Positions 8,293-16,572 are shown, counted from the stretch's first letter. The stretch is 64,000 nucleotides of DNA from an uncultured Sphingopyxis sp. (GCA_936933955.1 CAKZIN010000093.1:23989-87988); one strand, 5' to 3'. The notes: generated by a model from the sequence alone, not told the origin. Numbers and translations are program-made.

Positions 8293-9681
8293 TCAGCGCG
8301 CACCCTGCGGGAACATCACCACGCGGATCGTCTGGAGAATGATCGTCATATCCAGAAACGGCGTGTAATTCTTGACGTAGTAGAGGTCGTATTCGAGCTT
8401 GTGTCGCGCATCCTCGATCGAAGCGCCGTAGGGATAGTTGATCTGCGCCCAACCGGTGAGCCCCGGCTTCACCATGTGACGTTCGGCGTAGAAGGGCATC
8501 GCCTCCACCAGCTGATCGACGAATATCGGGCGTTCAGGTCTGGGCCCGACGAAGCTCATCTCACCGCGCAGGACGTTGATGAGTTGGGGCACCTCGTCGA
8601 GCCGAGTCACGCGTAGCAACCGGCCGACGCGCGTGATGCGCGGGTCACGCTGCGCCGCCCAGACAGCGCTGCCGCCGCTCTCCGCGTCGACCCGCATGGT
8701 GCGCAGCTTGAGGATGTCGAACGTTTCACCGTAGAGCCCGACCCGCTCCTGGCAGTAGAATACGCCACCCCGGCTATCGAGCGCGACCGCGAGGCCAGCC
8801 ACCAGCATGACCGGCAAGGTCAGCACGAGCACGAGCACGCTCACGACGATGTCGAACGCGCGCTTGGTGAATTTGGACAGGCGCTGCCCGGCGGTAAACC
8901 CATCGGAGAAGATCAGGCTTGACGGGTTGACCGTGGCGAGGTCGATGCGGCCGGTTTCGCGCTCGAGGAAGGTGGCGATGTCGCTGACCTGCACGCCCGT
9001 CGTCTTGACGCGGAGCAGGTCCTGAAGGGGGAGCGATCCACGGCGTTCCTCGATCGCGAGCACCACTTCCTCTGCGCCCAACATCGACACGTGCTCACGC
9101 AGCGTGGCGATGTCCTGACGCGGGCGAGCGTTGGCGATCGTCCGCTCGCCATCCGCCATGCGAACGAATTCGGTGATGACGAAAGACGCGCCCGTTTTTC
9201 CTTCCAGCGCCCCCAGCCGCGCCGCACGCTTTCCCGCCCCCATCACGAGTATGCGTCGCCGAAACCGAGATTCGGGCACCAGCCAGCGCGCAGCGAACCG
9301 GACAAGCATCGTCAGCACGATCGACAGCGGCATCGCGTAGGCGAGATTCGAGCGCCACAACGCCACCGTCGGCATCAGAAAATAAAGCGTCGAGAGGAGG
9401 ATCACCGCCAAGCTCACGCCGGTCAGGATCCGCATCAATGCGAAGTTGCGCGAACGCATCGCCTCCGGACTGTAGACCCCGACCGCGATCATCGCGAGGA
9501 GGGTCGTCGTCGCGAAAACGATTGCCGGCTCCCACCGATCGCCGAGCGAGCTTACGGTCATGCCGATCTGATAAGCGCGGACGGTCCATGCGATCTCGGC
9601 CGACAGCAGCAGCGCCACGAAATCGACGAACGCGACGAGAAGCGCCGCTCGCGAAATATAGTGACGGAACAGGCGAAACAT
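8293..9681 (-). CDS. XrtA/PEP-CTERM-associated polyprenyl sugar-phosphate transferase (TIGR03013-like)
   Basis: Membrane glycosyltransferase of the bacterial sugar transferase (WcaJ/EpsL-like) superfamily that primes exopolysaccharide synthesis by loading a sugar-1-phosphate on undecaprenyl phosphate. The N-terminus carries several membrane helices and a CoA-binding-like domain (VMGAGKRAARLG). The C-terminal catalytic half begins KRAFDIVVSVLVL and contains KLRTMRVDAE, RLLRVTRLDEVPQL and GEMSFVGPRPERP, then KPGLTGWAQINYPYG. The start MFRLFRHYIS fits family members; an upstream ATG at 9735 would add 18 unlikely residues. It heads the prsK-prsR-TPR operon. No exosortase gene lies in this window, so the rest of the system must be elsewhere or absent. 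Confidence 0.88.
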   Translation of the reverse strand: MFRLFRHYISRAALLVAFVDFVALLLSAEIAWTVRAYQIGMTVSSLGDRWEPAIVFATTTLLAMIAVGVYSPEAMRSRNFALMRILTGVSLAVILLSTLYFLMPTVALWRSNLAYAMPLSIVLTMLVRFAARWLVPESRFRRRILVMGAGKRAARLGALEGKTGASFVITEFVRMADGERTIANARPRQDIATLREHVSMLGAEEVVLAIEERRGSLPLQDLLRVKTTGVQVSDIATFLERETGRIDLATVNPSSLIFSDGFTAGQRLSKFTKRAFDIVVSVLVLVLTLPVMLVAGLAVALDSRGGVFYCQERVGLYGETFDILKLRTMRVDAESGGSAVWAAQRDPRITRVGRLLRVTRLDEVPQLINVLRGEMSFVGPRPERPIFVDQLVEAMPFYAERHMVKPGLTGWAQINYPYGASIEDARHKLEYDLYYVKNYTPFLDMTIILQTIRVVMFPQGAR

Positions 9682-9704
9682 CGAACCGGACCTGAAAGCG
9701 ACGC

Positions 9705-9720
9705 TGCCGAACCAGTGCCG
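9705..9720 (-). promoter_or_regulatory. Sigma-54-like -24/-12 promoter element
   Basis: On the minus strand this reads CGGCACTGGTTCGGCA. It has GGCAC at -24 and GCA at -12 with the strict 12-bp GG-to-GC phasing of TGGCAC-N5-TTGCA; two bases of the -12 TTGC half differ. It would place a transcript start near 9694, about 13 nt before the ATG at 9681. The operon encodes a sigma-54 activator (PrsR), which makes the match more credible. An imperfect palindrome with CTGT/ACAG ends lies upstream at 9748-9766 and could be an activator site. Confidence 0.5.
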
Positions 9721-9783
9721 CGCGCCTTTTAGCAAGCGCTCCGTTAACTGTCGGTATAATTTACAGCGCGGCCCGGGCGGCGA

Positions 9784-10554
9784 TCAGCGGCGCAGTTCGA
9801 CCCAGGTCGGCGCGTGGTCGCTCGCGCGTTCGCGTCCGCGGTACGCCTTGTCGACGCCGGCGTCGATCAGGCGATCGGCGAGCGCCGGGCTGAGCAGCAG
9901 ATGGTCGATGCGGAACCCCGCGTCGCGCTGCCAGCAACCGGCCTGATAATCCCAGAAGGTCCACACGCCGCCGCTCGGGAAGCGACTGCGCAGCGCATCG
10001 GTCCACCCCGACGCGAGCAGGCGGCGGTAGGCCGCGCGCGACTCCGGCTGCATCAGCGCGTCGCTCGCCATAGCTTCCGCGCGGAACACATCGTCGTCGT
10101 GCGGAATGACGTTGAAATCACCGGCGATGACGGTCGGCCGCTCCTCCTGCCGCAACTGGCCCGCGCGCGCCTGCAGCCGCTCCATCCAGCGCAGCTTGTA
10201 ATCGAACTTGGGGCCCGGAACCGGGTTGCCGTTGGGGAGGTAGAGCCCGGCCAGCCGCACCCCGCCGACGTCCGCTTCGATATAGCGGGAGTGTTCATCC
10301 TCCGGGTCACCGTAGAGCCCGCGTTGCACTTCCACTGGCGGTTCCTTGGCGAGGATGGCGACGCCGTTGAAGCCCTTTTGCCCGTGCCAGACGCCATGAT
10401 AGCCCGCGTCCATCACCTCGCGGATGGGGAGCGTCTCGTCGGTCGACTTGAGCTCCTGCAGGCAGACCGCGTCGGGCTGCGTTTCGCCGAGCCATTCGAG
10501 CAGGCGCGGCAGGCGCGCCTTGATGCCGTTGACGTTGTAGGTGGCGATACGCAC
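9784..10554 (-). CDS. xthA: Exodeoxyribonuclease III
   Basis: 256-aa cytoplasmic AP endonuclease and 3'-5' exonuclease of base-excision repair. The endonuclease/exonuclease/phosphatase fold is complete: ATYNVNGI at residues 4-11, the metal-binding Glu in CLQELKS (E34), LPNGNPV, the GDFNVIP catalytic Asp-Asn loop, and the C-terminal SDHAPTWVEL with the catalytic Asp-His pair. Length is normal for XthA. Four base pairs separate it from the upstream erpA gene, so the two are co-transcribed. It ends about 100 bp before the sugar transferase gene start. No unusual residues seen. Confidence 0.95.
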   Translation of the reverse strand: MRIATYNVNGIKARLPRLLEWLGETQPDAVCLQELKSTDETLPIREVMDAGYHGVWHGQKGFNGVAILAKEPPVEVQRGLYGDPEDEHSRYIEADVGGVRLAGLYLPNGNPVPGPKFDYKLRWMERLQARAGQLRQEERPTVIAGDFNVIPHDDDVFRAEAMASDALMQPESRAAYRRLLASGWTDALRSRFPSGGVWTFWDYQAGCWQRDAGFRIDHLLLSPALADRLIDAGVDKAYRGRERASDHAPTWVELRR

Positions 10555-10558
10555 CGCG

Positions 10559-10891
10559 TCAGGCGGCGAAGCTGGCGCCGCAGCCGCACCCGGCGGTCGC
10601 GTTGGGATTGGTCACGCGAAAGCTCGCCCCGGCAAGGTTCTCGACAAAATCAACTGCCGCGCCCGCCACCAGCGGGAGGCTGATCGCATCGACGACCAAC
10701 TCGACTCCCTCGGTGGAGGTGATCTGGTCGCCGTCCTCGTCACCGTCGGCGAGCGCGAAGCGGTAGGTGAAGCCCGAGCAGCCGCCCCCATCCACCGCCA
10801 ACCTCAGTCGAGCAGGCTTTCCCTGACGCGCCGCGATCGCAGCGACCCGCTGCGCGGCGCTTGAAGTGAGTTGGGGGAGCGCTAAATCCAT
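10559..10891 (-). CDS. erpA: Iron-sulfur cluster insertion protein ErpA (A-type carrier)
   Basis: 110-aa A-type scaffold/carrier that hands Fe-S clusters to target apoproteins. The three invariant cysteines are present: C38 in GGGCSGFTY and C102/C104 in the C-terminal GCGCGASF. The central segment with DFVENLAGASFRVTNPNA is typical of the ErpA/IscA family. ErpA is preferred over IscA because no isc or suf genes are adjacent, but the two cannot be separated with certainty. It is followed 4 bp later by xthA and preceded by a strong terminator hairpin, so it probably has its own promoter around 10892-10900 or reads through from upstream. Confidence 0.88.
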   Translation of the reverse strand: MDLALPQLTSSAAQRVAAIAARQGKPARLRLAVDGGGCSGFTYRFALADGDEDGDQITSTEGVELVVDAISLPLVAGAAVDFVENLAGASFRVTNPNATAGCGCGASFAA

Positions 10892-10900
10892 CGTTGCTCA

Positions 10901-10940
10901 CAATAGAAACGCGCGCCGCCCCTCGCAAGGCGACGCGCGT
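10901..10940 (-). terminator. Rho-independent terminator after the M23 peptidase gene
   Basis: Arms 10909-10920 and 10929-10940 pair over 12 bp with one mismatch around an 8-nt loop. On the minus strand the stem is followed by TTTCTATT (10908-10901). It sits between the M23 peptidase stop at 10970 and the erpA start at 10891, so it separates the two transcription units. Confidence 0.65.
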
Positions 10941-10969
10941 CAAAGCTGGCGCAGCGGTGGTGCGAAACT

Positions 10970-11737
10970 TTACTCGCGCGGACCGCCCACGGCGCGCAAT
11001 CCGTGCCCGGCCGCTGCGACCATCACGCCATCGTCGGCGATGAACGGGACCGGGTTGACCGGAGCCCCCGCGATGCGCACTTCATAGTGGAGGTGGGGAC
11101 CGGTCGAGCGGCCAGTCGAACCCATCAGTGCGATCAGGTCACCGCGGCGCACGCGCTGACCCGGCTGGACAAGGATGCGCGAAAGGTGGCCGTAACGCGT
11201 CTGCAGCGACGTACCGTGCTCGACCTCGACGAAGTTGCCGTAGCCATTCACCCACTGGGCGCGACCGACGACGCCGTCAGCCGTGGCATAGACCGCGGTG
11301 CCGGTCGGCCCCGGGATGTCGATGCCATTATGACGCGCGCGGCGGCCGTTGAACGGATCGCTGCGAACACCGAACTGCGACGTCAGCGACATCGCGTCGA
11401 CCGGCCGGCGCGATGGAATGGCGAGCGGCTGCGCGGCCGGTCCGTCCATCTGACGCCAGGCCGAAAAAAGGGTGCGAAACCGTCCATCGTTCGAAGCTGC
11501 GCCGTTGACGCGCTGGGCGAGCTGCGGCGTGGCGGCAACGAATGCTGCGGCGACATTGTCAGCTTGGCTGACGGCAGCGGCCGAAGCGGCGTTGTCAATC
11601 ACGGTGTCCGGGTTATCGAGGTCGGCGGGTGGCACTGCCGGTGCCGAATTGGCGGTCGCAACGCTCGCCATGCCGAGGAAGGCGATGGCGGTCAGTCGAA
11701 GGGTGGTCGCTACCATAAAGTCGTTCAGCCTTGCCAT
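10970..11737 (-). CDS. M23-family metallopeptidase (LytM domain), exported
   Basis: 255-aa cell-wall hydrolase or hydrolase activator. An N-terminal hydrophobic signal (about residues 10-30, ending TANSA) suggests export to the periplasm. The C-terminal LytM/peptidase M23 domain has its zinc ligands: HNGID (first His and Asp) and GPHLHYEV (HxH), with the intervening GYGNFVEVEHG and GHLSRI segments. As the site appears complete, it may be an active endopeptidase on peptide cross-links, unlike EnvC-type degenerate relatives. The middle region is Ala-rich with no coiled coil. It is monocistronic: a terminator follows, and a pair of 11-bp direct repeats lies 120-150 bp upstream. Confidence 0.88.
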   Translation of the reverse strand: MARLNDFMVATTLRLTAIAFLGMASVATANSAPAVPPADLDNPDTVIDNAASAAAVSQADNVAAAFVAATPQLAQRVNGAASNDGRFRTLFSAWRQMDGPAAQPLAIPSRRPVDAMSLTSQFGVRSDPFNGRRARHNGIDIPGPTGTAVYATADGVVGRAQWVNGYGNFVEVEHGTSLQTRYGHLSRILVQPGQRVRRGDLIALMGSTGRSTGPHLHYEVRIAGAPVNPVPFIADDGVMVAAAGHGLRAVGGPRE

Positions 11738-11858
11738 TCGCCGGTGCCGAGGGAAGCGGCTCCGGTGTGGTTTTTCTGATCGGCCGATGTTTCGGTCCCC
11801 GCTCGGGAACCGTCATGCGGGGAAAGGGTTTACCGAGCAACTAACGCCCGCCGCGCAT

Positions 11859-11890
11859 GCGTTGAGTTGAAACTCCGCTGCGTTGAGTTG
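11859..11890. repeat. Pair of 11-bp direct repeats, 21-bp period
   Basis: GCGTTGAGTTG occurs at 11859-11869 and exactly again at 11880-11890. The spacing of 21 bp equals two helical turns, which would place both copies on one face of the DNA, as for tandem response-regulator sites. It lies in the 180-bp gap upstream of the M23 peptidase gene and downstream of bcp. No factor can be named. Confidence 0.45.
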
Positions 11891-11917
11891 TGAGCTTAGC
11901 ATCGATTTCTGGCGATT

Positions 11918-12385
11918 TTACGCGAGGACACCGGCTTTCATGGCAGTCAGAACCGCGTCGGCGTGGCCCTTGACCCGCACGTTGCGCCATTCGGCCCGGA
12001 GCAACAGGTCGGCGTCGAAGAGGAACGTCGAGCGCTCCGTCCCCATATACCTCCGACCGTAGAGCGACCGTTCGCCCCAGGCCCCCAAACCCTCGATCAG
12101 ACTGCTCTCCGCATCGGACAGGAGGGGGATGGCAAACGAATGCTTCTCCGCAAAGCGCTGCAGTTTATCGGGCGCGTCCTTGGAGACGCCTGCAACGCTG
12201 ACGCCCATCTTTTCGAACTCGCTAGCGAGCGCGTCGAAGTCTCTGGCCTCCTGCGTGCAGCCCGGCGTGTCGGCGCGCGGGTATACAAAGAGGAGCAGCG
12301 CACGCCCGCGGAACCGCTCCGTCGATACGCTGGTCCCGTCTGCGGCCCGCAGCGTCACCTTGGGTAGGGGGTCGCCCAGTTCCAT
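11918..12385 (-). CDS. bcp: Thioredoxin-dependent peroxiredoxin, Bcp/PrxQ type
   Basis: 155-aa cytoplasmic thiol peroxidase that reduces hydroperoxides. The peroxidatic Cys lies in YPRADTPGCTQEA near residue 43. The position five residues on, which holds the resolving Cys in classical Bcp (CTxEACDF), is Arg here (EARDF), and no other Cys exists in the protein. It must therefore work by a 1-Cys mechanism with an external thiol. The start ATG overlaps the glnE stop as TAATG, so the gene is translationally coupled to glnE and may share the phyR-ecfG-glnE transcript. That would place a peroxide-detoxifying enzyme under the stress sigma factor, which is plausible but unproven. Confidence 0.9.
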   Translation of the reverse strand: MELGDPLPKVTLRAADGTSVSTERFRGRALLLFVYPRADTPGCTQEARDFDALASEFEKMGVSVAGVSKDAPDKLQRFAEKHSFAIPLLSDAESSLIEGLGAWGERSLYGRRYMGTERSTFLFDADLLLRAEWRNVRVKGHADAVLTAMKAGVLA

Positions 12386-15084
12386 TATCCTGCCCTCACC
12401 TTCTCCCACCAGCGCGCAACAACCGCTTTGGCCCCATCGATCTCGACAAGGAGCGCATCCCAGCACTCGACGCCCAGCGTCTGTGCCAGCAGCTTGCGGG
12501 AGGCCGAAAGGGCAACGTCGCCCCCCGGCGCCACCAGCCGCGCGGCTACGAGCGTCGCCGTCAGCCGCTCGATCGCGGGGAGCACCTCCGCCGGCGCCTC
12601 GCCGCGCGCGATCTGCTCGGCGACGGCCCGTAGGAAATCCGGCTCCGGCGCCGAGCTGTTGAGCAGTTGGGTGAGCTGACCCGCGAACTCCGCATCGATC
12701 AGACCGCCGTCCAAATGCTTGACGTCGAGCGGCCCGAGCCCTGGCTTGTGCGACGCCATCTCCGCCCGCATGGCCGCCGCGTCAGCCCGAACCTCACGGG
12801 GGTCGCGCGGCTTGGCGAGCGCCCCGGCCACCACCGCGGCCACCGTTTCGCGCGCTTCTGCCGACCCATAGATCGCTCGTGCCCTCGTTAGCGCGAGATG
12901 CTCCCACAGCCACGCCTGTTCGACCTGGTAACGCTCGAACGCGTTGCTCCAGACGACCAGCGGACCTTTGGAGCCTTCGGGCCGGAGCCGCGTGTCGACT
13001 TCGTATAGCCGGCCCGCCGCGGTCGGGACCGATAGCGCCGCAACGACTCGCTGCCCCAGCCGGTTAAAATAAGCAGTCGCGCCGAGCGGACGTGCTCCAT
13101 CGGATTCGGCGTGGAGGTCCGGCGCGGTGAACAGGAACACAAGGTCGAGATCGGACGCGTGCGTGAGAAGACCGCTGCCAAGCCGGCCCAACGCGAGCAC
13201 GACTAGCTCGCCCCCATCGACGCGGCCGTGAGCGCGTTCGAACTCCGCCACGGTCGCGTCGATCAGGACCTCGATGGCGGCTTCCGCGATCCGCGCATAG
13301 CCGCGCCCAACTCCGATGAGGTCGGCACCGCCACTGAGAATGCGCACGGCAAGCGCGAAGCGCTGCTCCGCAACCACCCGGCGTACACTGTCGAGACGAC
13401 GCTCGAAGCCCTCCCCCGCGTGCCGCGTCATCGCTGTACGCAGCGCAGCGGCGTCGGGAAATTCGAACGCGCGCGCGTCGATTAGCGCTTCGATCAGCTG
13501 GGGCTGCGCGGCCAGCTCGCTCGCCAGCGGGGGTGCGTGCACCGCAACGTCGATCAGCGTCGCGATCAGAGCGGGTCGCGCGCGCAGCAGCTCGAACAAG
13601 GTTAGCGCGCTTGGCATGGCCGCGAACATCGCATCGAGTCTGGTGATGGCGAGGTCGGGGCTGCCCGCTGCTGCGACGCCATCGATCAAGGTCGGCAGCA
13701 CGCGCTCCAAGGCGTCGAGCGCCGCAGCCGATCGCAACACGCGCATTTTGCCGCTGCGCCACGCACCGATCGCGCGTGCGGCGCTTTGCGGCTCGGCAAA
13801 GTCGCGCGCGGACAGCGCTTCGACCAGCTCTTCCCCGTCAGCGGGCATGGCGACGACCTCTCCGGCGCCATCCCCGCCCGCGCCCACGACCGCGACAAAC
13901 ACGCGCGACACGCGCTGGGCGTGGCTGTCGAGGCTTGCGACGAGTGCGCCAAAGTCGGGCATCCGGCACAGAGCAGCGACCGACGCCGCCTCCGTCGCAT
14001 TTTCGGGAAGGCTGTGCGTCTGGCGATCGCCGTACATCTGCAGCCGGTGCTCAACGGTACGCAGCAGACGATAGCTGTCGCTGAGGTCCGCGCCGTCGTC
14101 GTCGCTGACATGGCCGGCCTTCACCAGGGCGGCGATCGCGTCGAGCGTCGCGGGCGCGCGCAGCGAAGGGTCGCGACCACCGTGGATGAGCTGCAATGCC
14201 TGCATCGCAAACTCGACCTCGCGGATGCCGCCCTGCCCCTTTTTGAGGTTCCACCCGGGGCCCACACGGCGAGCGGAGCCGCTATGTTCGCGCACGTCGC
14301 GAGCCATGGCGGTAATCCGCCGCAGCTGGCCAAAATCCACCGAGCGACGCCAGACGAAGGGTTGGAGCTCGCGCAGAAACCCCTCGCCAAGCGCGAGGTC
14401 GCCGGCGCACGCCCTCGCGCGGATGAAGGCCGCTTGCTCCCAGGCGCGAGCTTGCGATTCATAATAAGCGAGTGCGCCCGCAATTGGGATGGCGATCGGG
14501 GTGATTTCGGGCGTGGGTCGCAATCGCAGGTCGACACGATGGACGTATCCATCCGCCGTCCGCTCGGTGAGCAAGGCAACCCAGCGCCGCGCGATCCGCA
14601 GCGCTACATCGTCAGGCTCGCGCCGCCGGACCCGCGCCAGCCGCTCGGGGTCGTAGAGAAGGATCGGGTCGATATCGGACGAATAGTTGAGTTCGCGCGA
14701 TCCGAGCTTGCCCAGCGCCAGAATGGAAAAGCCGTCCGTCGAAGGGTCGTCCGCAACCTCGGCCATGGCGGTTTGCAGCGCGAAGGTGGCCGCCGCATCG
14801 GCCTCGTCGCTCAATGCGCGCATGACACGCTCGAGCGGCCATTCGCCCGAGATATCCGCGAGCGCGACCGCGAGCGCCACGCGATGACGACGTTGCCGCA
14901 ACCCCACCATGGGGGGCCGGACAGCGTCATCGGTGCGGGACGCTAACTGGAAGGCGACGTCAGCGCCGCTGGCGGTAAAGGCGTCGGCTAGGTCGGGCCA
15001 ACGGGCGATGGCCTCCGCGAGGAAGGGGGCCTCAGCGCTCGCAATGGCGAGCGCGCGAGCTCGGGTCTCGTCCGGGCCCGACAC
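12385..15084 (-). CDS. glnE: Glutamine synthetase adenylyltransferase/adenylyl-removing enzyme
   Basis: 899-aa bifunctional enzyme that adenylylates and deadenylylates glutamine synthetase in response to PII and glutamine. Two nucleotidyltransferase domains are visible: the N-terminal one with LGSRELNYSSDIDPIL (about residue 150) and the C-terminal one with GRLGSGLLTHASDLDLVF (about residue 650), each with the GS and DxD pattern. A helical linker joins them, and PII-sensing helices follow each. The GTG start lies 6 bp after the ecfG stop, and its stop overlaps the bcp start. Joining of nitrogen control to the general stress sigma gene is an unusual neighbourhood. Confidence 0.95.
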   Translation of the reverse strand: MSGPDETRARALAIASAEAPFLAEAIARWPDLADAFTASGADVAFQLASRTDDAVRPPMVGLRQRRHRVALAVALADISGEWPLERVMRALSDEADAAATFALQTAMAEVADDPSTDGFSILALGKLGSRELNYSSDIDPILLYDPERLARVRRREPDDVALRIARRWVALLTERTADGYVHRVDLRLRPTPEITPIAIPIAGALAYYESQARAWEQAAFIRARACAGDLALGEGFLRELQPFVWRRSVDFGQLRRITAMARDVREHSGSARRVGPGWNLKKGQGGIREVEFAMQALQLIHGGRDPSLRAPATLDAIAALVKAGHVSDDDGADLSDSYRLLRTVEHRLQMYGDRQTHSLPENATEAASVAALCRMPDFGALVASLDSHAQRVSRVFVAVVGAGGDGAGEVVAMPADGEELVEALSARDFAEPQSAARAIGAWRSGKMRVLRSAAALDALERVLPTLIDGVAAAGSPDLAITRLDAMFAAMPSALTLFELLRARPALIATLIDVAVHAPPLASELAAQPQLIEALIDARAFEFPDAAALRTAMTRHAGEGFERRLDSVRRVVAEQRFALAVRILSGGADLIGVGRGYARIAEAAIEVLIDATVAEFERAHGRVDGGELVVLALGRLGSGLLTHASDLDLVFLFTAPDLHAESDGARPLGATAYFNRLGQRVVAALSVPTAAGRLYEVDTRLRPEGSKGPLVVWSNAFERYQVEQAWLWEHLALTRARAIYGSAEARETVAAVVAGALAKPRDPREVRADAAAMRAEMASHKPGLGPLDVKHLDGGLIDAEFAGQLTQLLNSSAPEPDFLRAVAEQIARGEAPAEVLPAIERLTATLVAARLVAPGGDVALSASRKLLAQTLGVECWDALLVEIDGAKAVVARWWEKVRAG

Positions 15085-15090
15085 GGCGGA

Positions 15091-15735
15091 TCAGCCTTCG
15101 CTAAGTTGGTCGACCTGTCCCAAGATTTTGGTCATTGCGGCCGTCCCGCCCAGGTCATCCGACGTCCGGCGTGGCAGGTCTCCGCGAGAGATCAATCCTT
15201 CGAGCGCGGCGCGGCCACGGGCGACGCGGCTCTTGATCGTGCCGACCGCCACGCCGCAGATTTCCGCCGCTTCCTCGTAAGCAAAGCCACCCGCGCCGAT
15301 CAGGATTAGCGCCTCGCGCTGCGCCGTCGGAAGCTGCTGCATGGCGCGGTGCAGGTCGGATAGTTCCACATGGCGATCCTGCGAGGCCGGTGCTGCGAGC
15401 GTGCGCTCTGCCGTCAACTCGTCCCATTCGCCGCGAAAGCGGTTGCGCCGCATCTGCGATAGAAATGCGTTGCGGAGAATGATGAACGTCCACGCGCGCA
15501 TGTTGGTGCCCGCCTGGAACCTCCGCCGAGCGTTCCACGCCTTCAGCAGCGCTTCCTGCACCAGATCGTCAGCCAGCTCACGCGACCCGGCAAGGCTACG
15601 GCCAAAAGCCCGCAGGTGGGGGATCACGGCCGCAAGCTGAACCCGAAACTCTTCATCGCTGAGCGAAATGCGCTCGACCGGGGGCGTGCTTTCGTCGTCG
15701 ATGGACAAGTCGAAATCCCCCTCGTCCCCACCCAT
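15091..15735 (-). CDS. ecfG: General stress response ECF sigma factor EcfG
   Basis: 214-aa ECF sigma factor. Region 2 contains HLRAFGRSLAGSRELADDLVQEALLKAW and NMRAWTFIILRNAF; region 4 contains LPTAQREALILIGAGGFAYEEAAEI and VAVGTIKSRVARGRA, the usual ECF15/EcfG pattern. In alphaproteobacteria EcfG is held by the anti-sigma factor NepR until phosphorylated PhyR takes NepR away, and then recognises GGAAC-N16/17-CGTT promoters. phyR lies 36 bp upstream on the same strand and nepR is divergent from phyR, so the identification is firm from context. The glnE gene begins 6 bp downstream. A 30-residue acidic extension precedes region 2. Confidence 0.93.
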   Translation of the reverse strand: MGGDEGDFDLSIDDESTPPVERISLSDEEFRVQLAAVIPHLRAFGRSLAGSRELADDLVQEALLKAWNARRRFQAGTNMRAWTFIILRNAFLSQMRRNRFRGEWDELTAERTLAAPASQDRHVELSDLHRAMQQLPTAQREALILIGAGGFAYEEAAEICGVAVGTIKSRVARGRAALEGLISRGDLPRRTSDDLGGTAAMTKILGQVDQLSEG

Positions 15736-15771
15736 TCTGCAACCGTTGCCACCCCACAGGAATGGCCGGTC

Positions 15772-16572
15772 TCAGCCGGCGGGAACCGTCGCTTCGTCGA
15801 AAAACAGCGCCTGGGCGATAGTCGCCTTGAGCGTCGTCTGTTGAAACGGCTTCGTAATGAGGAAGGTGGGTTCGGTGCGCTCGCCCGTCAATAGGCGCTC
15901 CGGGAAGGCAGTGATAAAGATCACCGGGACGTCCACCTCGGTGAGGATGTCTGCGACCGCGTCGATCCCCGAACTGTCGTCGGCGAGCTGAATGTCGGCG
16001 AGGATCAGCCCCGGCTGCGATTCGCGTGCCAGCGCCACCGCCTCGTCGCGGGTGACGGCGATGCCGACCACGTCATGGCCAAGATCGCGGACGATCGATT
16101 CGATATCCATCGCGATGATCGGCTCGTCCTCAATGATGAGCACGCGCGCGCGGGTCTGACGGTCGATTTCCGAGATCGCGCCGCCGACCAGATCTTCCAC
16201 GTCACCTTCATCGACGCCGAGAATGCGTGCGATGTCCGCGTGCCCGAACCCCTCCAGCGCGGACAGCAGCAGCGCCTGGCGCGGCAGCGGGGTGACGGCA
16301 GCGAGCCGTGCGCGGGCAACGCCCTCCTCGCCATCGGCATCGCGCTGGCCGGTATCGTCTAGCCGGTCGTCGTGCGCCGAGCCCCAGATGCTGTGAAAAA
16401 GCTCGAACAAGGCGACCCGGGGCGACGATGCGTCGAAATCCTCGGGCGCCTCGATGATGGTCTGAAGCGTCGCACGGACATAGGTATCGCCGCTGTTCTG
16501 CGACCCTGTCATCGCACGCGCGTAGCGGCGCAGAAAGGGGAGATAGGGTGCAAGCGTTTGACCAAGCGACAT
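15772..16572 (-). CDS. phyR: General stress response regulator PhyR (sigma-like/receiver anti-anti-sigma)
   Basis: 266-aa protein with the PhyR order: an N-terminal EcfG-like sigma decoy domain (TLAPYLPFLRRYARAMTGS at the start; LPRQALLLSALEGFGHADIA as the region-4 mimic) and a C-terminal receiver (VLIIEDEPIIAMDIES, phospho-acceptor Asp in LILADIQLADDSSG, conserved Lys in FLITKPF). When phosphorylated it binds NepR and frees EcfG. I start it at MSLGQTL; an upstream ATG would add 22 residues with no similarity. It is transcribed divergently from nepR and probably in one unit with ecfG. The shared 235-bp region between phyR and nepR carries two candidate regulatory sites. Confidence 0.94.
   Translation of the reverse strand: MSLGQTLAPYLPFLRRYARAMTGSQNSGDTYVRATLQTIIEAPEDFDASSPRVALFELFHSIWGSAHDDRLDDTGQRDADGEEGVARARLAAVTPLPRQALLLSALEGFGHADIARILGVDEGDVEDLVGGAISEIDRQTRARVLIIEDEPIIAMDIESIVRDLGHDVVGIAVTRDEAVALARESQPGLILADIQLADDSSGIDAVADILTEVDVPVIFITAFPERLLTGERTEPTFLITKPFQQTTLKATIAQALFFDEATVPAG

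Noticed and set aside
9755..9760. TATAAT on the plus strand before xthA as a promoter
   Set aside because: No plus-strand gene follows; it is inside the regulatory region of the minus-strand sugar transferase operon.
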